A stretch of 34,340 bases of DNA from DATJHM01 sp035493895 (GCA_035493895.1 DATJHM010000079.1:1-34340); one strand, 5' to 3'. Counted from the first letter of the stretch, positions 1 through 8,263 are shown. Notes: a model not told the origin generated them from the letters alone. Numbers and translations are program-made.

Positions 1-134
1 TGCTGCGAAAGAATGGTGCCAATCAGTCCACCAAGGGGATCATAATCCGGCTGATTGCACGGCTCCCCATACGTTTCAACGAGCAGCTCATAGACGCGTG
101 TTAAATGCACCGCCTGCCTGATGGAATCTACCAT
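1..134 (-). CDS. Endonuclease III-like DNA glycosylase/lyase, N-terminal fragment (cut by left window edge)
   Basis: Reading leftward from the ATG at 134, 44 codons are open to the window edge. The residues YDPLGGLIGTILSQ match the start of the helix-hairpin-helix DNA glycosylase fold of endonuclease III relatives, in which a segment ending in LLSAQ or ILSQ precedes the Thr/Asp pair that begins the next helix. Members remove oxidised pyrimidines in base-excision repair; that role is family knowledge. The start is fixed by an in-frame TAG 12 bases upstream of the ATG and a purine-rich AAAAGAGAG in front of it. The catalytic Lys and Asp and any Fe-S cluster cysteines lie outside the window, so activity cannot be judged. 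It is divergent from the P-type ATPase gene, with about 200 bases between them. Confidence 0.7.
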   Translation of the reverse strand, partial: MVDSIRQAVHLTRVYELLVETYGEPCNQPDYDPLGGLIGTILSQ

Positions 135-343
135 ACGCTCTCTTTTCTAGCTGGTGAGGAAGATATTTCTCTGCATTGTATAACGTACGAGAGAAGCTTG
201 ATCTCTGGGAATCTGGAGAGATGAATATCTTCTATTACCCACGTTGCATACGCTTCCCCCTCCAAAAATGGTACAATCCCCCCAGGTACCCATCACTGAT
301 TCACTTGCTGACACAGTCGTTCAACAGGAGAAGGCAGGCTACC

Positions 344-2857
344 ATGGAACATACCCACAACCATGTCTCTATACACCAGACTCAGGCGATGCAGACAACT
401 GACGAGATGCAAGGTCTCTCGACACAGGACGTTGCGACCCGACGCGCTGAGGGCAGAGGCACGATCTTGCCCCCACGCACGGATCGCACCTATGCCCAGA
501 TTATTCGCGAGGACGTTTTTACGCTGATCAACAATATTCTGTTCGCACTCTGCCTGGCTTTATTTCTCCTGGGGCAGATCTCGGAGGCGGTCGTCTCGGC
601 GGGCGTCGTTCTCTTCAATGTGATTATCAGCGTCATTCAGGAGGTACGCGCCAAACGCTCCCTCGATCGTATCGCCTTGCTCACACGACCCCACGCGACT
701 GTGATACGCGACGGACAGGAGCAGGCTCTCGATCCAGGCGAACTGGTGCAGGGTGATCTACTCGTGCTGCGGACAGGCGATCAGGTGGTTGCCGATGGCC
801 CGGTGATCGGCGAGGGCCATGTGGAGGTCGATGAATCCCTGCTGACTGGCGAGTCCGATCCCGTCACCAAACAGCAGGGCGATCAGCTCTACTCCGGCAG
901 TTTCTGTCTTTCAGGGAAAGTCTGCTACCGCGCCGAGCAGATGGGCGTTGCGAGTGTCGCCGGTCAGTTGACAACCCGATCCCGCGCTTTTCGTCGCGCC
1001 TATACCCCCTTACAACGACAAATCAATGTCATTATTCAATCCCTGCTACTGGTCGCGCTCTATATTGAGACGATCCTGATTCTGGTTGCGCTGGCAAATC
1101 ACACGGCGGTAGTCGATGTGGTGCGTATGTCCGTGATCGTCGTCGGCATCGTTCCCATTGGCCTCATCCTGGCAACCAGCGTTGCCTATGCGATGGGAGC
1201 CCTGCGGATGGCCGGGAAAAACGCGTTGGTGCAACGCCTGAGCGCCGTCGAATCGCTGAGCAATGTCGATGTCCTGTGCCTGGATAAAACGGGCACGATC
1301 ACCACAAATACGCTGGCGCTTGAGCAGATACATCCACTTGGCATCGCTGAAGCAGAACTACGACGACTGCTGTCTCTCTATGTCTCACATTCATCAAGCA
1401 GGAATGCCACGACGCTCGCAATTGAGGCAGCATGTACACCCCAGGATTCTCCAGAGGCGTTGCATGTGCGTGAGGAGATCGCATTTTCTTCTGAACGGAA
1501 GTGGAGCGCACTCTCGATTGACGATCCCACGCTTCAGGGCATCTATATTCTTGGAGCCCCTGAAACGCTCCAGCCCCTTCTCTGCGCCGAAACTGACATG
1601 GGCTCATTTCTTGCGGAGGAAACAGCACGAGGCATGCGTGTGCTCCTCTTCGCCTTCTTCCCCGACATCCTTCCCCTGCAAACAGCCGATGGCAAACCGA
1701 TGCTCCCTGCTGATCTGCTTCCATTGGGCCTGCTCAGCTTGCGCGATGAGCTCCGCCACGGCGTTCAGAAGACGCTGGCAGGCTTCGCGGAGGTCGGCAT
1801 ACAATTAAAAATTATCTCTGGCGATCACCCACAAACGGTCGCGACGTTAGCCAGACAGGTTGGCATCGCGAATACGGACAGGGTAATCTCCGGCAGCGAT
1901 CTGGAGGCGATGGATGAGGGCCAGCTCGCACAGGTCGTAGAAGAGACGACGATTTTCGGGCGCGTGACGCCGCAACAAAAAGAGCGCCTGATCCGCGCAT
2001 TGCGCGCTCGCCATCACTACACCGCCATGATCGGCGATGGCGTCAATGATCTTTTCTCGCTCAAACAGGCCGATCTCGGCATCGCGATGGAAAGCGGCAG
2101 TCAGGCCACACGCGGAGTCGCTGACATCGTCCTGCTACAAGATTCTTTTGCCGCTCTTCCGGCTGCCTTTGCGGAAGGGCAACGCATACGCAACGGCATG
2201 GAGAGCGCGATGAAGCTCTTTTTGACGCGCGTGCTCTACCTGGCGCTGTTATTGCTCACTATTCCAATGCTCGGCGCGTTCCCTTTCGCGCCCAAACAAA
2301 AAGCGCTGGTCACGTTCGAGACCATCGGGATCATGGCGGTCGCGCTGGCTGCCTGGGCTCGCCCCGGTCCACCCTCAAAACGCGGATTGAGCTATCTGAT
2401 CATCCACTTTGCGCTGCCAGCGGCGATAACTGTGAGCCTGGGTGCATTTGGCGTTTATCTGATCGTCTTCTTCGAGGCCTTACAGCAGGTGGGCGAGAGC
2501 ACGGCCCAGGCACAACTGCTGGCCCAGAGCGCTCTGACATCGTTCGCGATCTGTAGTGGCCTGCTGCTGGTCCCCTTTGTTGTGCCACCGGCAAAATTCT
2601 GGGTTGGCGGAAGCGAATTGAGCGGCGACTGGCGGCCAACGCTGCTGGGTCTCGGCTTGCTCGTCGTCTATCTGGTAGTGATCGCGGTTCCGCCCTTGCG
2701 CGCTTTTTTCAGTCTGGCCGCCCTGCGCCCGATTGATTATCTCTTCATCGCAGCCGCCGCGCTCATCTGGAGCTTCATTCAGCGCTGGATCTGGCGCGCT
2801 CACTTGCTTGAACGCTTTCTGTATCTGTATGAAGGGGAAAGGCCAGAGGAGGGGTAA
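344..2857 (+). CDS. P-type cation-transporting ATPase (CtpE-like/P2-like), 837 aa
   Basis: Integral membrane pump that would couple ATP hydrolysis to cation transport. Seen in order: hydrophobic segments near residues 62-98, the actuator motif TGES (168-171), a membrane segment with VPIGL (270-274), the phosphorylation site DKTGT (Asp314), the hinge motif GDGVND (564-569), and about six hydrophobic segments after residue 600. The layout resembles mycobacterial CtpE and other calcium-type bacterial pumps, which is a resemblance and not a proof of substrate. The open frame extends upstream to a TTG at 176, but the ATG at 344 has GGAGAAGG before it and fits the family length, so I chose it. The N-terminus MEHTHNHVSIHQ is histidine-rich. 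The membrane motif usually reads PEGL in this group; here the Glu is Ile272, so the ion may differ from Ca2+. No heavy-metal CPC motif or HMA domain is visible. Confidence 0.85.
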   Translation: MEHTHNHVSIHQTQAMQTTDEMQGLSTQDVATRRAEGRGTILPPRTDRTYAQIIREDVFTLINNILFALCLALFLLGQISEAVVSAGVVLFNVIISVIQEVRAKRSLDRIALLTRPHATVIRDGQEQALDPGELVQGDLLVLRTGDQVVADGPVIGEGHVEVDESLLTGESDPVTKQQGDQLYSGSFCLSGKVCYRAEQMGVASVAGQLTTRSRAFRRAYTPLQRQINVIIQSLLLVALYIETILILVALANHTAVVDVVRMSVIVVGIVPIGLILATSVAYAMGALRMAGKNALVQRLSAVESLSNVDVLCLDKTGTITTNTLALEQIHPLGIAEAELRRLLSLYVSHSSSRNATTLAIEAACTPQDSPEALHVREEIAFSSERKWSALSIDDPTLQGIYILGAPETLQPLLCAETDMGSFLAEETARGMRVLLFAFFPDILPLQTADGKPMLPADLLPLGLLSLRDELRHGVQKTLAGFAEVGIQLKIISGDHPQTVATLARQVGIANTDRVISGSDLEAMDEGQLAQVVEETTIFGRVTPQQKERLIRALRARHHYTAMIGDGVNDLFSLKQADLGIAMESGSQATRGVADIVLLQDSFAALPAAFAEGQRIRNGMESAMKLFLTRVLYLALLLLTIPMLGAFPFAPKQKALVTFETIGIMAVALAAWARPGPPSKRGLSYLIIHFALPAAITVSLGAFGVYLIVFFEALQQVGESTAQAQLLAQSALTSFAICSGLLLVPFVVPPAKFWVGGSELSGDWRPTLLGLGLLVVYLVVIAVPPLRAFFSLAALRPIDYLFIAAAALIWSFIQRWIWRAHLLERFLYLYEGERPEEG

Positions 2858-2958
2858 AAAGATTTTCGCGCTATCCCTCGTTCGACAATGAGGGGTGGGC
2901 GTCTGGAGTTATGTTATACTCTGAAAAACACGGCACCATGTTTCGAAAAATTGAGCAT

Positions 2959-2964
2959 TATAAT
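2959..2964 (+). promoter_or_regulatory. Probable -10 element for the Uma2-family gene
   Basis: A perfect TATAAT lies 39 bases before the chosen ATG. No good -35 box is seen at 16-18 bases upstream. If this is the -10 box, transcription would begin near 2971, after the upstream in-frame ATG at 2967. That favours the downstream start. Confidence 0.4.
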
Positions 2965-3002
2965 GCATGGTAGGAAAAGTGGAGAATGTGAAAAAGGGAG
3001 AG

Positions 3003-3623
3003 ATGATGGCAATAGATCCACAAAAGGCATATCCCCAATCTGGCGAGCATATGAGTGTCGAAGAGTATTTCCAGCTGGATTACACTCAGCCGAACTTGAA
3101 GTATGAGTACGAAGATGGAGCAGTGCAGTTGATGTCAGGCGGATCACGGGAGCATGATATCATTGCTTTCAATGTTCATAAGGCACTGGATTTACACTTT
3201 CAGTCCAGCCCATGCTTCGTGAGTGGTTCAGATATGCGCGTCCGGGTCTCGAAAGAGCATGATTACTATTTCCCCAATGTGACCGTTTCTTGCGATGTGG
3301 CAGATCGACGACGTGGCAATACCCTGATCCGCTCTCCACGTATTGTGGTAGAGGTGCTCTCTCCTTCGACCGAGAAATTTGACCGAACGGACAAGATGAA
3401 GAAGTATCAGGCGTGGCCCAGCATGCAAGAAGTCGTCCTGGTCAGTCAATTTGCCCCATTTGTCGAGGTCTTGCGGAGAAATAAGCAGAATAGCAGCAGT
3501 TGGCACCGCACTGCCTATGGACTGGGAGAGGTCGTCGTATTTGAAAGCGTTGATGTACACATCTCGATGGAAGAAATCTACCGCAAGATCGACTTCGACG
3601 AACCTCTGATGGAGGACGAATAA
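3003..3623 (+). CDS. Uma2-family (DUF820) putative restriction-endonuclease-fold protein, 206 aa
   Basis: Uma2 proteins have a PD-(D/E)XK nuclease fold and are multiplied in cyanobacteria and Chloroflexota; their cellular role is not known. Seen: MSVEEYFQLD near the N-terminus, YEYEDGAVQLMSGGSREHDII, then YFPNVTVSCD (89-98), RRRGN, and IVVEVLSPSTEKFDRTDKM (114-132) containing the conserved Glu117. Most relatives read PDV at the second motif; here it is PNV, so the first acidic residue of the active site is Asn92. The frame opens at 2967, but GGGAG at 2996-3000 and a TATAAT box at 2959 support starting at one of the tandem ATGs at 3003 or 3006 (3006 has the better spacing). It stands alone, in convergent orientation to the dhaK operon, with a hairpin between them. 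Confidence 0.75.
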   Translation: MMAIDPQKAYPQSGEHMSVEEYFQLDYTQPNLKYEYEDGAVQLMSGGSREHDIIAFNVHKALDLHFQSSPCFVSGSDMRVRVSKEHDYYFPNVTVSCDVADRRRGNTLIRSPRIVVEVLSPSTEKFDRTDKMKKYQAWPSMQEVVLVSQFAPFVEVLRRNKQNSSSWHRTAYGLGEVVVFESVDVHISMEEIYRKIDFDEPLMEDE

Positions 3624-3648
3624 CAGATTGAGCGTTTGCTTATAAATA

Positions 3649-3682
3649 AAAGGCTGGGAACCTTTGACAGCGTCCAGCCTTT
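3649..3682. terminator. Bidirectional hairpin between the Uma2 gene and dhaK
   Basis: AAAGGCTGG (3649-3657) pairs perfectly with CCAGCCTTT (3674-3682) around a 16-base loop, flanked by A-rich and T-containing sequence. A second small hairpin, AGCGTGC/GCACGCT (3700-3706 and 3712-3718), abuts the dhaK stop codon. Both lie between convergent genes, the expected place for shared termination. Confidence 0.55.
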
Positions 3683-3717
3683 CACGAGCACACATGTAGA
3701 GCGTGCTTTTTGCACGC

Positions 3718-4713
3718 TTAGAAGATTCTCACCGCCGCCTCAGCTGGCGCATCAAACCATTTCACCAGCTCATCATCCAGCTTCACCAGGGTAAGCGAGC
3801 ATCCAGCCATATCCAGGGAGGTGCAATAATTGCCAACGTAGTTGCGCTGAACCTTGATACCACGCGCAGCCAGTTGCTTATGCGCACGCCCATAGAGCAG
3901 ATACAGCTCGGAGATAGGCGTACCACCCAGACCATTGATCATGAGTGCCACGTTATCGCCCTGTTTATAGGGCAGATCTGACACGACGGCCTCAAGGAGT
4001 TCATCCACGATGGCATTGGCGTTCGCCAGCTTCTCGCGACGGCGTCCCGGCTCACCATGGATGCCAACGCCTATCTCCATCTCGTCATCCCCAAGCTCGA
4101 AAAGCGGCGAACCTTTGGCGGGCGGGGTGCAGGAAGTCAAAGCCATGCCCATCGAGCGAGTGGCGTCGTTCACACGCTGAGACAGATTGACCAGATAATC
4201 CAGGTCCGCGCCCTGCTCGGCTGCCGCACCTACGGCCTTGATGACGAAAAAGTTTCCCGCAACGCCACGTCGGCCAACCGTATAGGTCGAATCTTTCACG
4301 GACACATCATCGTTGACGAGCACAGTCTCGACGCGGATACCTTCTGCCTCTGCTAACTCTCGCCCCATATCGAAGGACATACGGTCGCCCGTATAGTTAT
4401 TGATGATATGTAATACGCCCTTTGGCGAGGCCAGCAATTTCGTCGTCTCCAGCACATAATCCATCGGCGGGGCAGAGAATACGTCTCCAGGGCAGGCGGC
4501 ATCGAGCATGCCTTTGCCCACAATCATCACGTGAGCTGGCTCATGACCGGAACCCGATCCCTGAATAATGGAAACTTTGTTTTCTTTCGGCGCATCGGCC
4601 CGCATAATGAGGTTATAGTCTGCTACATATTTGAGGGTATCTGGATTCGCGAGCGCGATCCCTTCCAGCATCTCTGGCACAAATTGCTTCGGATCATTGA
4701 CAAACTTCTTCAT
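3718..4713 (-). CDS. dhaK: Dihydroxyacetone kinase-type subunit DhaK, 331 aa
   Basis: Substrate-binding half of a dihydroxyacetone kinase-type enzyme; it holds the keto sugar as a hemiaminal on a histidine while DhaL supplies the nucleotide side. Seen: GSGSGHEP (52-59, His57), NNYTGD with Asp110, and GVGIHGEPG with His219. These correspond to His56, Asp109 and His218 of the E. coli protein. Length is normal for a stand-alone DhaK. The ATG at 4713 has AAGGA seven bases upstream. It is the last gene of a leftward operon: aldolase, HAD phosphatase, dhaL, dhaK. No DhaM phosphotransferase component is present in the window, so the complex may use ATP directly or act on another ketose, as known for erythrulose kinases of this family; that is inference. 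Confidence 0.9.
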   Translation of the reverse strand: MKKFVNDPKQFVPEMLEGIALANPDTLKYVADYNLIMRADAPKENKVSIIQGSGSGHEPAHVMIVGKGMLDAACPGDVFSAPPMDYVLETTKLLASPKGVLHIINNYTGDRMSFDMGRELAEAEGIRVETVLVNDDVSVKDSTYTVGRRGVAGNFFVIKAVGAAAEQGADLDYLVNLSQRVNDATRSMGMALTSCTPPAKGSPLFELGDDEMEIGVGIHGEPGRRREKLANANAIVDELLEAVVSDLPYKQGDNVALMINGLGGTPISELYLLYGRAHKQLAARGIKVQRNYVGNYCTSLDMAGCSLTLVKLDDELVKWFDAPAEAAVRIF

Positions 4714-4779
4714 AAGTCATTCCTTCATCGGTACATGTGGTGGTCAGTATGTTTTCTTCGATCACCATGGTGCTTTTCT

Positions 4780-5430
4780 TTATTGCTGGACTGCCTGCTG
4801 CGTCCAAACACTACTTACCTGCTCAAACATTACGGCGACGGCGACGGCACCGGCGTCAAGCGTGCCAATGCTACGCTCTCCCGAGTAGGAGGCGCGCCCT
4901 CGCTTCGCCACGAGTTCTCTGGTCGCCTCTGCCCGCTCACGCGCTACCTGAGCGGCCTGCTTGAGCGCGGTCGGACCATCAGCGCCAGCATTGAAGGACC
5001 GCTCTAGCTGATCTACAGCAGGGATAAGGGAGTCGAGGAGGGTCTTGTCGCCAAGATCCGTCTGACCACGCTTTTTGATCCCTTCAATTGCCGCTCGCAG
5101 CATGGCAACGACATCCTCTTCCCCCAGCTCCTGTTTATCGCCAATTGTGGTAGCCGCACGTAAGAACGCGGTCCCCCAGATCGGACCAGAGGTTCCGCCG
5201 ATACGACTGGTGATGATAATCGATACCTGTTTGAGGAAGGTACCGATCGTATCACGATTGAGCGTATCCCAGTCAGCCAGGAGTTTCTCAAAACCTCGCG
5301 CCAGCGAGTAGCCAAAATCGCCATCGCCGACGACCGCATCAAGGTCGCCGAAGTATTTTTCATTGTCAAGGGCAGCCTGGGCAATCGTCTTGACCACAAG
5401 CTGGGTCTCCTCCAAACTTGAATGCTCCAT
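4780..5430 (-). CDS. dhaL: Dihydroxyacetone kinase-type subunit DhaL, 216 aa
   Basis: Nucleotide-binding half of the kinase. The three Asp residues that hold magnesium ions and the nucleotide in DhaL are present in LDAVVGDGDFG (Asp31, Asp36, Asp38, matching Asp30/35/37 of E. coli). The ligand loop GGTSGP and the motif GDKTLLDSLIP are intact. Length fits a free-standing DhaL of about 210 residues. The ATG at 5430 follows AAGGA. It lies 66 bases upstream of dhaK and 43 bases downstream of the HAD gene in the same operon. In PTS-dependent systems DhaL keeps ADP bound and is recharged by DhaM. In ATP-dependent systems the same fold exchanges nucleotide freely; sequence alone does not settle which applies here. 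Confidence 0.88.
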   Translation of the reverse strand: MEHSSLEETQLVVKTIAQAALDNEKYFGDLDAVVGDGDFGYSLARGFEKLLADWDTLNRDTIGTFLKQVSIIITSRIGGTSGPIWGTAFLRAATTIGDKQELGEEDVVAMLRAAIEGIKKRGQTDLGDKTLLDSLIPAVDQLERSFNAGADGPTALKQAAQVARERAEATRELVAKRGRASYSGERSIGTLDAGAVAVAVMFEQVSSVWTQQAVQQ

Positions 5431-5473
5431 TCATCCTTCTTTCATCGATGCTCTCTGGTGTCCTCCAAAGAGT

Positions 5474-6241
5474 TCAAGATAAACATGCTTCAAGGTCGTG
5501 TAAAGTTATCATTGTCGAGGGTGTAGCCTGCCCTCTGTTCGCTACCATGCGCATGGGCTGATCCGGCTCTCCAAGATCTGAGACCACCAGAACGGCTTCG
5601 TGCATGTCTTCGTTTGCCGTATAACTACTCAGGGTTACGACGCAGCGAAGACCAGCTCCTACAGCGGCCAGGAGGCCATTGCGCGAATCTTCTACCACAA
5701 TAGTTTCCTGTGCATTGCTTTCCAGACGCTCCAGCGCGAGCTGGTAGATATCTGGCGCGGGCTTTTTCCTGGGCACCATATCCCCGGCCAGAATCAAAAA
5801 ATGGCTGGCGGCTTCTTGCCCGACGGCATACTCTAAGATCGCTCGCACCGATTCTTCTGCCGAGGTTGAGGCCACGGCGAGCTTCCAGTGCGCCGCAATC
5901 GCCTCTTTGATGACGCGAGCAATTCCAGGACGGCCGGGCAAACGCCCGTTCGCAACGAATTCTTTGTAGATCGCGGTCTTGCGCTTATGCCACGCAGCCA
6001 GTACCTCGCGCTGCCCCTCGGGATCGGTAGGCAGATGCGCCAGCCGCACAAAATCGTCCGTGAGCAAGGTTGCCATACGCTCCTTGCCTCCGCCAATTTT
6101 GAGCTTCTCGGCGTAATCTTCCTCTGACCACTGCACGGGCAGACCAAACTCGCGAAAGGTCTGGTTGAAGGCTGGCAGATGGCCGTAGCGCTCAGTATCT
6201 GCAAGCACGCCGTCACAATCAAAGATGAGCGCCTTTACCAT
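5474..6241 (-). CDS. HAD-superfamily phosphatase, CbbY/beta-phosphoglucomutase-like, 255 aa
   Basis: Cytosolic sugar-phosphate phosphatase or mutase by family. All four HAD motifs are visible: DCDGVLADTE at residues 8-17 (nucleophile Asp8, acid/base Asp10), the Thr/Ser motif VASTS, the Lys in RKKPAPD, and the acidic motif VVEDSRNG. A helical cap sits between motifs I and II, as in CbbY, which dephosphorylates xylulose-1,5-bisphosphate, and in beta-phosphoglucomutase. The start ATG (6239-6241) lies inside the end of the aldolase gene, a 7-base overlap that suggests translational coupling. With aldolase and DhaKL in the same operon it could remove a dead-end sugar bisphosphate or dephosphorylate a ketose or aldose phosphate. 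The substrate cannot be told from sequence. Confidence 0.85.
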   Translation of the reverse strand: MVKALIFDCDGVLADTERYGHLPAFNQTFREFGLPVQWSEEDYAEKLKIGGGKERMATLLTDDFVRLAHLPTDPEGQREVLAAWHKRKTAIYKEFVANGRLPGRPGIARVIKEAIAAHWKLAVASTSAEESVRAILEYAVGQEAASHFLILAGDMVPRKKPAPDIYQLALERLESNAQETIVVEDSRNGLLAAVGAGLRCVVTLSSYTANEDMHEAVLVVSDLGEPDQPMRMVANRGQATPSTMITLHDLEACLS

Positions 6242-7098
6242 GCTTTCCCCTCAGAGCCAAATGTATGCATATGTTTCAAGGCGAGCTCTTTGACGTCCTT
6301 ACTCACAGCGCGGAAGAGAGATGGCGGATCCCATTTATTTTTGGCTTCAGCATCGCGTAAGAAGGCAAGATTAGCTTGCATATACGTCATTTTGACGGCG
6401 GTGGAGATATTCACTTTGGCGCAACCTCGTGCAATCAGGTCTTTAAATTGCTCTTCGGTCAGCCCAGTACCACCATGCAGCGCAATTGGCATTGGAATGG
6501 CTGAAACGATATCGGTGACGCGCTGCGAATCCAGCTTCGGCTCAGACTTGTACATGCCATGCGCATTGCCAATCGCGGGCGCAAAACAGTCGATACCGGT
6601 CGCACGCACGAAATCCAGGGCCACATCCAGCGATTGACGCCTGGAGGCTTCATCAGACCCAACCCCATCCTCCACTCCCTGAATGCCCTCGATCTCACCC
6701 TCAACGCCTGCATGATAACGCCGCGCTTCCTCGACTACCTCTATCGTCTGCCGCCTGTTTTCCTCAACTGGCATTGATGAAGCGTCAAACAGAACCGAGT
6801 TCCAGCCCCTTGCCAGGCATTCACTGATCACGGCACGCTCAGGACAATGATCCAGATGCAAGCTCACGGGTACGGAGATATTGCGCGTCATTTCGGTCCA
6901 CATGCCAAACAGAACATTGCTCCCTATCGATTTTACGGTCTTCACTGAGGTCTGAATAATGACAGGAGAATGTGCTTCTACTGCTGCTGCCAGGATGGCC
7001 TCCAGGGTAAGATCATTGAAGATGTTAAACGCAGGTACTCCATAACGTTCTTTGAAAGCATGGCCCAATATCTCTTGCATTGAAACTATGGGCATCAT
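6235..7098 (-). CDS. Class II ketose-bisphosphate aldolase (GatY/KbaY/FbaA family), 287 aa
   Basis: Zinc-dependent aldolase that splits a ketose phosphate or bisphosphate into dihydroxyacetone phosphate and an aldehyde. The catalytic Asp and first zinc ligand are in HLDHC (Asp83, His84). The other zinc ligands are in IGNAHG (His180) and ALHGGTG (His208), at the same positions as in tagatose-bisphosphate aldolase GatY. GVEGEIEGIQG carries the conserved Glu pair and KVNISTA is the phosphate-binding strand. Length is normal. The first ATG (7098) is followed directly by a second (7095); AAGGAG lies 3 or 6 bases before them, so the second may be used. It is the first gene of the operon and lies behind a 541-base regulatory region. 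Fructose-, tagatose- or another ketose bisphosphate are all possible substrates. Confidence 0.9.
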   Translation of the reverse strand: MMPIVSMQEILGHAFKERYGVPAFNIFNDLTLEAILAAAVEAHSPVIIQTSVKTVKSIGSNVLFGMWTEMTRNISVPVSLHLDHCPERAVISECLARGWNSVLFDASSMPVEENRRQTIEVVEEARRYHAGVEGEIEGIQGVEDGVGSDEASRRQSLDVALDFVRATGIDCFAPAIGNAHGMYKSEPKLDSQRVTDIVSAIPMPIALHGGTGLTEEQFKDLIARGCAKVNISTAVKMTYMQANLAFLRDAEAKNKWDPPSLFRAVSKDVKELALKHMHTFGSEGKAW

Positions 7099-7639
7099 TT
7101 ACTCCTTGCTTCTATGTTCTTGTGTAAAAACCGCCATGACGTACGCAGAGCCAGAAGAGGGGAGCGTACTGTAGTAATTACACAATAACTCTACAATAAT
7201 AATAGACTGAACAGCGGATTTTATTCAGCAAAAACACTCCTCCTGAACCAGCCATAGGCCCAGCAGTAAAGCATGTAGCGCACGCTTTTTATCATATGTG
7301 TTTTTGCATAGATCAGCATCCATATGTGTAAAAAAAACCACACATGGGCAAATCTACAGAAAGAGGAATACGTGTATATTGAGGACAATTTACACAAAAG
7401 CTACAACAATAAATCCTCTCACTCGATTGCTAACCTGCATTAACAATAGTATCACAAAAAGTATTTTGTCAAGATCAGATATACTCGATAGCGAGAAACT
7501 GATTCTCAAGCTACCGCTCTTCGCGGAAAAATAACCGTGGTTTTTCAGCATGATCATAGCAGTATTTGGTATGATAATAGTTGCGCTACATTCTCTACCA
7601 TTCTTTTCTCGTATCGTTAAATCGTTAAGGAGTAAAACT
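7099..7639. promoter_or_regulatory. 541-base divergent intergenic region with recurring TTGTGTAA sites
   Basis: AT-rich DNA between the aldolase operon (leftward) and the cyclase gene (rightward). The 8-mer TTGTGTAA occurs at 7120-7127, and its reverse complement TTACACAA at 7178-7185 and 7390-7397. A near match, ATGTGTAA, lies close to 7323. The first copy lies in the aldolase leader, so the set looks like operators for one regulator acting on both directions. A possible extended -10 (TGGTATGAT, 7567-7575) precedes the cyclase gene. No convincing protein-coding frame is seen here. Confidence 0.45.
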
Positions 7640-8263
7640 ATGTTTATTGATCTCACTATGTCAATCTCTAACGGTATGCCATTTAATCCAGAGCATTTTC
7701 CGCCCGAGGTCGCGCCATACTCCAATATCGACGAAAATGGCTGGACGGCCTCAAGGGTGGTTCTGAGCACGCATAACGGAACCCATATGGATGCCCCTCG
7801 CCATTTCGTCAAAGGCGCAGAAAGCATTGATAACATCCCCCTGGATCTCCTCATCGGACCGGCTCAGATCATCCATTTAGACCATGTTCTTGCGGAGAAA
7901 ACACCTATCACTCCGGCCCATCTTCCTGAGATCCATCAACCCAGGGTGCTCCTGCATACAAAGTGGTTGGAGCGGACGCTTGGCACGCCCGCCTACTTTT
8001 CCGGTTTTCCCATTCTTACCCCTGAGGCGGCAATCTATCTGGCAGAAAAAGGGGTTCGGCTCTTTGGGCTCGATGCGCCCTCGGTCGACTACGATGGCAA
8101 CACGCACACTGCACTGCTCAGTCGCGGCATCGTGATTATTGAAAACCTGATCAATCTTCAGCAACTTGCAGACTATTGTGAACTTATCGCATTGCCTCTC
8201 CCGCTCAAAAACGGCGATGGGTCTCCTATCCGGGCGGTTGCGAACGTAAGCGATAGAAATTGA
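7640..8263 (+). CDS. Cyclase/kynurenine formamidase-like metal-dependent hydrolase, 207 aa
   Basis: Member of the family that includes kynurenine formamidase KynB and isatin hydrolase. The signature HNGTHMDAPRHF (45-56) supplies His45, His49, Asp51 and His55, the expected metal ligands. The second half has the usual LFGLDAPSVDYDG and a C-terminal ALPLPLKNGDGSPIRAVA segment. It would open a cyclic amide or ester, or hydrolyse a formamide, in the cytosol. The frame runs back to an ATG at 7550, but AAGGAG lies seven bases before the ATG at 7640 and the family begins with a strand like MFIDLTMSIS, so this start is clear. It stands alone, divergent from the aldolase operon. Its substrate is not deducible, and a link to tryptophan breakdown has no support from the neighbours. 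Confidence 0.85.
   Translation: MFIDLTMSISNGMPFNPEHFPPEVAPYSNIDENGWTASRVVLSTHNGTHMDAPRHFVKGAESIDNIPLDLLIGPAQIIHLDHVLAEKTPITPAHLPEIHQPRVLLHTKWLERTLGTPAYFSGFPILTPEAAIYLAEKGVRLFGLDAPSVDYDGNTHTALLSRGIVIIENLINLQQLADYCELIALPLPLKNGDGSPIRAVANVSDRN

Noticed and set aside
176..343. N-terminal extension of the P-type ATPase from a TTG start
   Set aside because: The 56 extra residues look like translated leader, and a good ribosome-binding site precedes the ATG at 344.
1263..1808. 181-codon frame inside the ATPase gene
   Set aside because: Overlaps a well-supported gene in another frame, with no recognisable motifs and no start signal.
2875..2900. Terminator after the P-type ATPase (CCCTC/GAGGG)
   Set aside because: Only a five-base stem and no U-run; too weak to annotate.
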